From: Siphonodentalium dalli
Taxonomy: Eukaryota > Mollusca > Scaphopoda > Gadilida > Siphonodentaliidae
DNA length: 64,000 nucleotides
NCBI GenBank assembly: GCA_032622095.1
Contig: CP136062.1
Span: 1,118,001 to 1,182,000, forward strand
Reading direction: 5' to 3'
A program made the translations under genes and the position numbers. Of this stretch, positions 1 to 10,600 are shown piece after piece (positions within the stretch are counted from its first letter, which is position 1; the number at the start of each line of letters is the position of its first letter). Below the pieces are notes generated by a model. That model did not search any database. It was not told the origin of the DNA and worked only from the letters and a program-made list of their open reading frames with translations.

Positions 1-804
1 GTTTCAGCTGTCAAATTATAAACTCCACCCATCGCCTGGTATCTGGCGCATTGATTGGCATTACACATGGAAGTATGAACATCAAGTGCAGTGATTCCCC
101 TTAAATTAAATTAATTTTAATGTGGTCATGGGAATTTGACCGCAACAAAAAATTTGCTGGATTTTTATCGCTGTCAAAACCCATGACAACGTTGAATCCA
201 CAATTTAGATCTTTCTCAAAACCTATACCGGTATGTACATGTATACCGTATCTGGATCATTATGCCTCCATATTGCCTTTGTTGGCGGGGCGCTACTTAA
301 AACAATACCGTAACGCGCCCAGCACATGAATTACATGTACTTGTGTTGGCTGTTGCATACACATGTACCGGTACACGTATGTACATATGCAGGAACGTGA
401 CTATAGCTAGAGTAGGGCCATGGGAATCGGGTAAACATAGTCAATGTCAACATCATAAAGTGGGCCTTAAAATAATAAAAGCACATTTATGATTCGCGAC
501 AGAATAGCCAAACAGGCTACGTTATAAATAAATATATCATTATTCTGCTGCTGGCCGCAAAATAACCATTATCAGTCCAAAGACTGTTACGCTGCTAGCG
601 GCAGGGCTTATATTTCTACGGTAAATTCTCGCAAATTACCGTGGATTCTAGTGAAAAAGTATATATGGATTCTCGCAAATCCAGATGAGATACCGGTATA
701 TGCGATATATGCCCTGAGTGGCATAATAAGATTGTCTCTTTATCCCACCAGTAGCGGAAAATTAGCCACAGCCACTCTTCTTCAATGAGGAAATATCGTA
801 CATG
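1..804. other. Non-coding, no gene seen
   Basis: AT-rich sequence with short palindromic words such as TACATGTA and ACCGGT (for example around 225-245 and 355-385). Open frames here are short and have no recognisable protein features or good splice signals. Confidence 0.5.
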
Positions 805-806
805 TA

Positions 807-1565
807 CCCCGCTCGACAAAACAAGTGTCCATTGGCACCGCGGTGTATTTGCCGTTCGGCCGTGGTGCCAGAGTTTGTAACTGCAGTTGAGCACCGCGGC
901 CGAACTGCAAGTACACTGCGGCCGAATGGCAAGTACACCATGGTCGAAAGGCAACTACCCTGCTTGACAAAACAAGTGTCCACCTAACCGCGGTGCAGTT
1001 AGCGTTGCCACCGTGGCTGAAATGCAACTACACCGCGGCTCCGCCGGCTAACTACAGTTTTGCCGCGGTGTACTTGCCGTTCGACCATGGTGTAATTGCC
1101 GCGGTGTACGTTCATTAAACTGAAAAAAGACGATACTAACCAGAAATCTAACCATGGTGTACATGCCGTTCGGCTGCGGTGTAGTTGCCTTTCGGCCGCA
1201 GTGTACTTGCTGTTGGGCCACGGTGTACTTGTCGTTCGGCCGCGGTGCTCAACTGCAGTTACAAACTCTGACACCGCGGCCGAACGGCAAATACACCGCG
1301 GTGCCAATGGACACTTATTTTGTCCAGCGGGGTACAACGCGGTCGAATTAACCGTGGTTAGATTTCTGGTTTGTATCATCTTTTTTCAGTTTAATGAACG
1401 TACCGGTACACCATGGCAACTACACCATGGCCGAATGGCAAGTACACTGCGAGTCTGCGGCCCAACCGTAGTTAGCAGTTGGAGCCGCAGTGAAGTTGCA
1501 TTTTGGCCGCTGTGGCAATGCTAACTGCACCGCGGTTAAGTGGACACTTGTTTTGTCCAGCAGGG
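807..1565 (-). mobile_element. CCGCGG-rich MITE, outer copy, interrupted by a sister copy
   Basis: Non-autonomous DNA element flanked by TA (805-806 and 1566-1567). The ends are inverted relatives of CCCTGCTTGACAAAACAAGT. Without the insertion (958-1332 plus one TA) it would be about 382 bp, matching the intact copy at 48919-49294, which has the same orientation. The body is filled with CCGCGGTG and GCCGTTCGGCC-type words and a short AT-rich centre. No coding capacity is seen. TA duplication and short TIRs suggest mobilisation by a Tc1/mariner-type transposase; that assignment is inference. Confidence 0.85.
958..1332 (+). mobile_element. CCGCGG-rich MITE, inner copy nested in the outer copy
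   Basis: A 375 bp element starting CCCTGCTTGACAAAACAAGT and ending in its inverted counterpart (...GTCCAGCGGGG), flanked by TA at 956-957 and 1333-1334. Removing it and one TA rejoins the outer element as in uninterrupted copies. It lies opposite to the outer copy and matches the copy at 47952-48324. Open frames across it are artefacts of the GC-rich repeats. Confidence 0.85.
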
Positions 1566-1567
1566 TA

Positions 1568-2140
1568 CCTACTAGTAGTTGGCTAGTATCTCATAAATAT
1601 TCATCAAATTACATGTGAGAATTTTCTCGAAATCATTTAAAATGTGCATTTTGGCTATAGGCTATAAAAGTTCTATTAAAACCGAAATAGTCAGATAGTT
1701 TTCCCCATTTCCGAATGATTTAGATTTTCACAGCATTTGATTTGTGGTGAATTTTCTCTCAAATTGTGTGATAAATACAAGAAATCCGACTTACCTAACT
1801 CAGAATTAATAACACGAAGAGTTCAATAGCCGTAAATTGGAATTGTAACAGTAACATCCCTTAATTAATTTAAACGATGTGTAATTTCAGAATTTGGAAC
1901 AGAAAACAGTCAACAAACATGACCTCTTTCACAGAGCGCTGCGACTAAACAAACAACATCTCCGTCAGCTGTCCATGACCTTGTCTTATCTTCGTAAATT
2001 CCTGTGTTAAGTATCGCAGCACCTCTGATTCGGTTGAGCCATAGTTAAATTGATTTCATGAAGTCTGAATTTCATACGATTATCAGACATACATGTAATC
2101 AGTAATTCAGTAAATTCACACTCATTCAGCCGCGGATATG
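1568..2140. other. Non-coding spacer
   Basis: AT-rich, no supported exon. It leads into the candidate promoter block at 2160-2230. Confidence 0.5.
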
Positions 2141-2159
2141 ATTGAAATTTCCAACTTCT

Positions 2160-2230
2160 ATGCGTCGTAAAAATTAGGTAAAGGCTGAATGCAATCAGGT
2201 AAAATGTGATACGTCGATTGCGCATGCGCA
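2160..2230 (+). promoter_or_regulatory. Candidate promoter block with NRF1-type palindrome
   Basis: Contains a perfect GCGCATGCGC (2220-2229), the NRF1 consensus core, about 165 bp before a plausible start codon at 2393. The preceding stretch (2165-2208) is nearly identical, as reverse complement, to 18996-19037 upstream of the MULE/SWIM/PHD gene. The core seen from the other strand is TCACATTTTACCTGATTGCA. Relative to each gene's direction the block has the same orientation. A mobile repeat carrying a promoter motif is the alternative. Confidence 0.5.
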
Positions 2231-2392
2231 ATATGTTCCTAGCCTTTGATGCTTTTAGCGTCGTCCTTTTCGGTAGTGAACCACGCCACGGGGAAGCCAT
2301 TTTGCACGGAGAAAAGTTGATGAGGTGGCTGATACAAAATCCAACGCAATCGACAATCAATTTGAGTGTCAATTAGAAATATCTATTCCATT

Positions 2393-2421
2393 ATGGCGAG
2401 GAGGCACATTTCATCTATCAG
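2393..2421 (+). CDS. Candidate first coding exon of an unknown gene
   Basis: An ATG in good context (ATTATGGCG) opens nine codons plus two bases (MARRHISSI...) and runs into a consensus donor CAG|GTGAGT at 2421/2422. Upstream are GC-richer sequence, a GCCATTTTG word (YY1-like, reverse) and the NRF1-type palindrome. Joining to the nearest strong acceptor (TTTTTTTATCAG, exon starting about 2632) keeps phase but stops after 27 residues at 2685, so the real next exon may be elsewhere or the transcript may be non-coding. No protein family is recognised. Confidence 0.35.
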
Positions 2422-2429
2422 GTGAGTAA

Positions 2430-3950
2430 TTTATTGGTGTTACCTCAGTTAGTATCCACTTTAAAAACGATTTACATTGATAAAAAAAAGACCAGAATAA
2501 GATTCCCCGATAAATTGGATAATAATAATTGGAGAGTGAATTCATCTGTTAATAATCAATGCCCTGCTAATAGTATGTGCAAGTGGTTTAAAGTTGAAAT
2601 GCTCCCATTATCGTTGTGTTTTTTTATCAGGAATTTTTATATCAATAAAATAATATTGAACATGTCTTCGACGGCAAACAATTGAATTACAATGATACAG
2701 TTGGAAATTCTGTTGTACTAAGTTGTAGTTTGTACTGTAAGTTGTAACACAAACCTTAAAGTAGTCATTAATTGTGTGAATTTCATAGCTATACTTTGCT
2801 GCACATTTAGTCAATGTAAATCTTTTAAAATAAATTACCCCTTGTTTTGGAAATTTCAAAATGTTAACTCAAAGCTCTGCATTCTGCAATTGTTTATTTG
2901 TTATAAATGATAAAATCCCACTCAGACATGATGGTGTCAAGTCAATGCCATGGAACTTTGGCCTGCAGCCAGCTCTGAATTTAGGTACCAAATGCATAGG
3001 TATCTAGCTATGGGTAGGGCTGTTGTAAAACATTGTTATACTTTGCCATAATCCGCCCTTAACATCCATTAAATTTTGCGAGAATCAAAACAGCGTTTTT
3101 CTACAGGTAATCGAGTCTTTACGAGTATCGAAATAAGAACCTTGTAATAAAAAATCTTTGAAAAAAATAATTGAAATTTCGCGAAATGTTCTTGAAACCA
3201 TGGGGTCTGGGGTTTTCAAATTCATGTAGGCCTCAGAGGTCAGTATGGAAACCTGAACCACAAATATTTCATTTAATATATGGCAATATTTCCCCCCCCC
3301 CCCCCCCCCAATTTAAAAATTGATGTTTAATAACTTCATATTCGATCAAGTTCAATATTATAAATTGTAGCAGTACTCCATCACCTTATCTTGACAGGCC
3401 CGGACAATGCTGGTGGATATTTGACTGGAGACATAAATAAGTTGATCTGACATTTATTTTATAAACATAAATATCAACGATGTAAAATATATATTTGTCA
3501 ACAGATAACAGACTAGATTCAATAAATAGAGAGTATTCAATTGGTAGACGTCGGTAAGAAAATACGAACAAGTTTCTTACCTAAACTTCTCTCTCTAGTG
3601 AATTGTTTAACATAATTCTCGGAACTAATTGATTACTCTATTACTCTATTACAATTCCGCCTAAATTTGGTTTTCCAAAATATATTTGAACACCCAGAAT
3701 TAATGCATGGAAGTCTTGGTGTGGAGAAAGATCAGCCATCAAAAATTCAGTCTACTAGTATATCGGTAAGCGACATAGCGTCAATGACGTCACAAAAAAA
3801 TGACATAATTCACTAGTGACATTACCATTTTTAATTAATGGCATTTTCAATGGAAATCGCACATAGGAGTGTAATCAATATTTCTAGTATATATTTATTT
3901 AAACTACTGAAGTTCCACTATTAATTTCAACTGAATTATAAGATCCATAT
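2430..3950. other. Non-coding, no gene seen
   Basis: AT-rich with a homopolymer C run at about 3291-3309. No convincing exon apart from the uncertain acceptor near 2632. Confidence 0.5.
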
Positions 3951-3956
3951 TAACTG

Positions 3957-4215
3957 ACACTTTTCAGAAGTGCCACTTTAATAATGATAAAATTAATCAA
4001 GAAGTGTCTCTTTAACTATCCATTTAAAACAAATTAATAAGTTTAAGTTATGTCTTAATATATAATTATAAGATCTATAACTAACACATTTCAGAAGTGC
4101 CACTTTAATACTGATACAATAAAGCAAGAAGTGCCCCTTTAACTATCCATTTCAAATAAATTAATAAGTTCTGTCTTAATATAATTATAAGATCTTAGAT
4201 CTATAACTGACACGT
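3957..4215. repeat. Two-copy tandem repeat, about 128 bp unit
   Basis: Units beginning TTTCAGAAGTGCCACTTTAA occur at about 3963 and 4090. Each is followed by a GAAGTGYCYCTTTAACTATCC segment and an AT-rich TAATATAATTATAAGATCT segment. No coding potential. Confidence 0.7.
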
Positions 4216-4403
4216 TTTCCCTTTGAGTGCCAGGGGCTGATCTTATCAGCCCTAAACCTACAAAATAAGCTGTTAAAGAATATAAGAAAGTTCATTTATA
4301 CAGGCGTGTAGTCAGGCGAGCGTGTAGTTTGACTTTCGTAGTTGACAACCAACTTATTTAACCATGGCTATTAAAGCACCAGTCAGCCTCAGAAGATGAC
4401 AAA

Positions 4404-4654
4404 TTATTTCTCCCCTCGGCAAAGCGAACAGAACCAGTCTTTTCCAGGTCTGAGACATTCCTCATTTCCTATCAGTTTTTCACACTTATAGTGGTGCCAC
4501 TTGTTGCAATGGTCACATGCAACGCAGTTGGTTGAGCATTCCTCCTCGCACACACCACAGGGATATTTTTTGAATTTCTTCTTCTTTTTAGCAGGTTCTT
4601 TACTTTCATCTGGAATACAGAGATGATGCTGAGATGAAGTTGTCAGACCCAAAA
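4404..4654 (-). CDS. Exon 17: PHD finger and stop
   Basis: Acceptor TTTTTCTCAACAG just above 4654; stop TAA at 4406-4404. Encodes residues 899-980. The zinc ligands form a C4HC3 PHD arrangement (C-x2-C, C-x2-C, W-x-H-x2-C, C-x2-C), with the usual Trp at 950 two residues before the His. PHD fingers typically read histone H3 tails; binding by this one is untested. The finger lies 4 residues from the C terminus. Confidence 0.9.
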
Positions 4655-7600
4655 CTGTTGAGAAAAAACTGTCTTAAAGTACTTGAAAGATGGTAGGTTT
4701 CATATCATGAGTGGATATTATTTATCTTGAGACATGTTATGTGATTGGGGGGGGGGGGGTATACATTAGTATGTTAATCATCATCAGCTTTATATCTATC
4801 CGTCCATGGTTGATGTAACTTTGTCTAAGCTTGTATTAATTAATTTAAATTTTTTGGGAGACTATAGAAATTGGGCTCTGTCCGTCCATCCTTCCGTCCG
4901 TCACACTTTTGAGTACCTTCGTGGTGTAATCATCTCCTACAGATTTCAGCCCAGAGATTTATATAGATGACGGAAAACAAATTTGTTTTGACGAGATATT
5001 AACCCTTTTCGACTTTTTAATTTTTAATTTCTTCAACAAAGCGGCATTGACTTGCCACGTTTTCGGGGGACACTGTGGTCTGCTGACCTTTTATTTTTAT
5101 ACAATGTACCCCCAACCCACTTAGTTATGTGGGAGCCGGGGTATATCTTGGGAATCAGCTTTTCCACATGTCTGTCTCAGTGTCTGTCCGTAGACGCAAC
5201 TTTGTCTGCTACATATTTTTTTTGCCATGGCCAGTGATGTTCTAGTCTTTTGCATCTTAAAAATACAGGTGTGTGCCCCAAAAAAAAAGAATTAAGGGGA
5301 GGCTGTAAAGTAGCACTTATCTTTTAAATGCCCAATCAATAAAACATACTTACCTACAGTTTTATTACGCAGAGCTAGCATGAGAGCTCCTCTGGATATA
5401 TCCGGATGGAAGGACTTTATTATATTAACTCTGTCCGCTTCCATCAGTTTAGCTTCATAACTCTTCCTCATGTCTGTGAGGTGCTTTGGGACTTCTGGTG
5501 CATCTGTAAAAATAATGTTACACACATACTAGGGAAACCACTTAACAAAGTTTTGGGGGGAGGAGTACTGTAATCCGTTCACTTTTGTTTAATTGGCACT
5601 GCTATTTACTGACCATGAGATATTAGTCGATCATTCTAGTATTTATGTTTGTAATTAATTGTTGAATCTTGTTTGCAGAACTATTTGCTACAATTAATTC
5701 TGACCAGAAGATATTACAGAGAACAGTGAATGTCTTTGGGATGGTGAGTTAACTTTTTAGCAAATAAAAATGAATGATATTGACCAAAAGTTGAATCCTG
5801 CATATAAGGGTATGGCAGGGTTTCCGATAGGAGTAGGGTAATGGGGCCGGTAGCCGTCAAGGGGAAAATCCAGGTAAAAGTAGCCTGTTTTACTTTTAGC
5901 ACTGGTTGAACTACTTTCGTTATATCGGCCAATAGAATCATGTGAGAGTAGAAACAGCAGATTGTTTTGTTCCATTTCTGCCCAAGTGCCAAGCTATCAA
6001 ACATTACTAGTATACATGTACCTGTAACTTTAAAACTAGTAAATTTATTAGATATATATTAATTTACGAAGTACATGTACAGAAAACCAGTAATTTTAAT
6101 CCCGAGTTAAACGTGCTCGTTAATGTTAAAAGACTCACTGTGGAAGACACAGCAAATGATTTATTATATGCAGAAACTTACCAACTGATGTGTTCTCGAC
6201 CTCCACTTCTGTTATTGCTTCTGGGATTGCAATGTTCTCAACATCAGTAGCACTTGGACATCCTTAAAGGGGGAGAATACAATTGTAGTTTGGCCATAGA
6301 ATTTTTTGCACCACCCAAGTTAGCCAACCCTTTAAATTACAATTTTTCTTCTACATCATCAGACGGCATTGCTGTAGAATTGTATGATACTGAGAAATCA
6401 AAAGCTGTATAATACCTGAACTGTGAATAGACTAGTAACATGTGATTGAAAACAAAAGTAACAAAAATAAATGAATGATCAGGAATGACTAGTTCAAGCA
6501 TTTCAGTTTTAACAATATACATGCATGTATTTCATATGTTGAGATATTTGTTTTTATCTTTTTTAGGAATATACACAGATTTGGTATTCCAATCTATTTC
6601 CTGAGTACACAGACAGCACTAGCTGAAATTACGTGGCCATTCAGTCTGAAGACATTGCTATCACTCATGGAGAAAATATCAACTAACCTGGCATCGCTTT
6701 CATGATAGCTGGGTGTAGTAGGTTATTGACTAGGGAACTCTGATCATCAAATACTGGTACTGGAATATTCACCTGAAATTAATAAGCACAATTTGAGATA
6801 GAATTGTTGTTGCTAGGCCTCATTTTTAATGAAATATGGTTGTGATGGCGCTAGTAATATTTGTCCCTCGAAGTTCTGAAAGAAAAGGGGGACTATAGAT
6901 ACTTGCTCTATCCATCCGTTTGTTCGTCCATTCGCCCGTACATCCATCCGTCCGTCCATCAAACTTTTGAATACCTTCATGGTGTAATCAGCTTCTCCTT
7001 CAGTTTTCATCTTAGAGATTTGAAACTTCAGAATATTGTTGCCAATATATTGAAGGTGTACAACATGTATATAGATGATGGAAAAATTCTTTTTTGACGG
7101 TGTTATTAACCCTTTTCGACTTAGAAAATTTCATTTTTTATAATTTTTAGTATGAGGGTAGCTTCATGGTGTAATCAACTTCTCCTACAGTTTTCATCGT
7201 AGAGATTTGAAACTTCAGAATAATGTTGCCCATATATTGAAGATGTGCAACATGTATATAGATGAAACAAAATTTTTATACCCCGTGCGGCGTGCAACGA
7301 GTATACTGGTATCAGCTTGTCCGTCCGTCCGTGGACACAATGGTCGGGGGACACTGTGGTCGGCAGACTTTTTATTGCTATTTGAGTTAGGTTTAGCATA
7401 CAGTGTCAAGGTTTATTGGATGTGGAAACAAATTAAATTTATGTCTACACCTGTACAAGCCTTACTAGTACAGGTTTCCAAATATAAGTTTCCAAATGAC
7501 ATTCTCTCACCTTATACTGCTCCCTCATGATCTTTGCCTTCTCTCCAACTCTTCCTGCGTAAGGATGTTTTCTTCTCTTCGGTACAGCTATTTTAGCATA

Positions 7601-10600
7601 GTTTCTTTTCGAGTTGCTGGCAATGAAAAATGGAAATCTGTCTAAATATCACAATAATGAATGATTGATAAAAGGCTCTGGGTTTCACTATTTTTTGTGA
7701 TATTAAGCCAAATATAATTTTTTTTTTAGAACTGACTGACCATCAATGTTAGTAAGGATAAAACATAAAATTCGCCCACATGCCCAATTTCCCCCCAAAA
7801 AGTTGGATGTGAATCTAGTAAATGATTTATACTGGCCTAACCAACTACTAATATGTTGCCATATGACATCTGTGTTCCATAACATTAGCATTTTGAAAAT
7901 ATACATGCAGTCAAAGACTGAAAGTCAACAAACAAAATTGAGTTTTATCAGTATAAATGTGACTGTGTTTTTAGTCAAGTTTAAAAAAAAACTCGACTTA
8001 TAGTTTGACGAGGGACGGTTGGCGGGCGGACCTAAAGAATGCCTTATAACTTTGACATTTGTGAACGGATTCCATAAACATAGTACTTGAAGTATATTGG
8101 TACCTTCCATCAGGATCTTCCCGGAGAGTGATTCCATCGCTTCTGTTCGCTCCATCCTCCATATTAACAACTGCATTTATTAATGTCATATGTAGATCAT
8201 TGAGGCATTCTTCTGTTGCAAGATATGTCATCGAGGTAATGTGATGTAACAACTCCCTACATTCACTAGCTTTGTTTCTTTTGTTGCGTTTTGGGTCAGG
8301 TAGCTGTTGGTAATCCCTGGGGTTTTCATCATCTGGTTCTGTAAGTTGCATAGAATAATTAAAGACTTTCCATATAAAACAATGTTTTTAAGATGCAATC
8401 ACTGTTCTGATAAACATTTATACTCTGCAACAAAGTTTGATAGTTTGTGTGATTTGTCGGATCTGAATGAAATTTCGTATGGATGTTTGCCATCTACATG
8501 ACTGCTTTCAAAAGTGCCTTCCATTCTAGAGTTATATCCTTGTTTTCGTTTCAGTGCTGCCCGTTTTCCAAGCTGATATTTGTTATATACTCTTTGCAAG
8601 AAGATATAAATTTAAAAAAAATAATAAGCCTCTGTAAATTAATATATCTGGGCAAATATTAATATTTACTAATTACTTACCTGTATAATTGTCAGCAATT
8701 TCAGTATCATTGGAACATGTAGCTGTCTCGGTGTCCAACTTGAAAAATGGCCCTTCCCAATAGCTTTCGCCAAGACTACTGAATGTCAAGTCGTTAACTT
8801 GCATGACCTTGAAGATGTGCTTGCACGGCATTCCTGTGATATTGAAGTCCGTACATTGGCAGCTTGGCTTGTTTTGTTGTGACAACAGTACTTTGTACTT
8901 CTTTCCAAGGTGCCTTGCCTTTACAGAATACTCGTGTTCTGCTGTTTGGCAAACATCATCACTGTGAATAAGGCAAAACCATTGTATTTCATTGTTTGTA
9001 TACATATTACTGTCTAGCAGTAGGTGTGTGAAAATAAACAGTTTGAAGCAAAACCCTAATATTAGTGGAATATTTCATTCAACCAGTTGTCATTTCGCCG
9101 AAATACTAACTTATTACTTGCATGTACCCGAACAAGTACATAATCGCCTACATACCAAATTTGAGTTGGAGCAGTTGTCGAGTATATAACGCACATACAC
9201 ACAGGACAACTCTCAGTTCTATAATGATCCTGATTTGTGGTGTTTAATAAAATATGGGTTTCCCATTGGTTTCGTTGGGGAACACCACCCACCTGATCAG
9301 TTAAAAAGAAATCATAAAGGTGCTACTGAATTCCCCGATGCAATTGATCGATATCTTCGAAAGGAGCAGTCATGTTCAGCAATTGTAGGCCCGTTCGAAG
9401 AAAATCCATTTAATTGTTCCATTCAAGTTAGTCCATTGAATTCAGTACCCAAAAAGAATAATACGGAACGCCGAATCATCGTTGATTTGAGTTTTCCACC
9501 TGGTTCATCTGTTAATGATCACATTTCAGAATATATAACATATGGTGATATTAGTTACTTTGAAATGGATTTGGCCATCTCCATCTTCTCCATGCAATGT
9601 TTTACAACGTGGGTCGGACGCTCTACCAGCTCCTTTGGTATCTCCTGCCTGTACTTCTTAAACATCTCTGTCTTCTTAATGTTCTTCTTTTTATACCTAA
9701 TTATAAACATTGAAAATATCAGACTGAAAAAACTGGCTGACTGGCATCAATTGAAACTTACGGATTAAAAATTGTGCTGAATTTGCCCTCCGAAAAATTA
9801 GTTATTTATTTGATCCACTGTCTGATCTTATTGTCCCCCGAAAAATTAATTTTCGGGAGGACTATAGAAATGGGCTCCGTTCGTTCGTCCGTCCGTCAGT
9901 CACACTTTTGAGTACCTTCATGGGGTAATCAACTCCTTCAGTTTTCATCCTAGAGATTTGAAACTTCAGAATATTGTTGCTCATATATTGAAGATGTGCA
10001 ACATGTATATAAATGACGGAAAAATTATTTTTAGAAGGAGTTATTAACCCTTTTCGAATTTCTTTTTACAATTTTCTGTATGAGGGTACCTTCATGGTGT
10101 AATCAACTCCTACAGTTTTGATCGTAGATATTTAAAACTTCATAATATTGTTACCCACATATTGGAGATGTGCAACATGTATATAGATGAGGGAAAAAGT
10201 TATTAACCCTTTTCGACTTCAACATTTTTTTTAATTTCTTTTAAAAAGCGGCATTAACTTGCAATGTTTACGGGGGACACTGTAGTCTGCTGACCTTTTA
10301 TTAATCTTTATACCACAATGTATTAATCTTTATACCACAATGTTTATGTAGACCCGCTTGCTACATGTACTTGATTTTTCCACACAAAAAAGGTAATTAA
10401 TACTACTCATCAGTAATTGCTCTCAAATGATTTTTTTATATGCCTGTTTTGGACATATTGTGTAATTATTTGCTTCTTTCGTTTCCGAATGATTTTTCAA
10501 TAGAGTTATGACTCTTTGTTGAAATTACCACAGGTGTATTTTGCCACGCCAAAGTGATGCTCTTGTTTTATAACTGGTGTGGAGTTGTTTTGCTATTCAT

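Noticed and set aside
616-1524. Several overlapping frames on both strands
   Set aside because: They follow the GC-rich CCGCGG repeat of the nested MITEs; lack of stops reflects composition, not coding.
2007-2372. 121-codon minus-strand frame
   Set aside because: It reads antisense through the candidate promoter and 5' UTR; no signal, family or splice support.
8399-8599. Possible extra exon of the MULE/SWIM/PHD gene on the minus strand
   Set aside because: Its frame does not fit the phase 1 junction between exons 11 and 12, no donor was found, and exons 11 and 12 join correctly without it.
9235-9768. Single 177-codon plus-strand gene
   Set aside because: The first two thirds are a DIRS RT fragment and the rest is antisense to exon 10 of the minus-strand gene, so it is not one coding unit.
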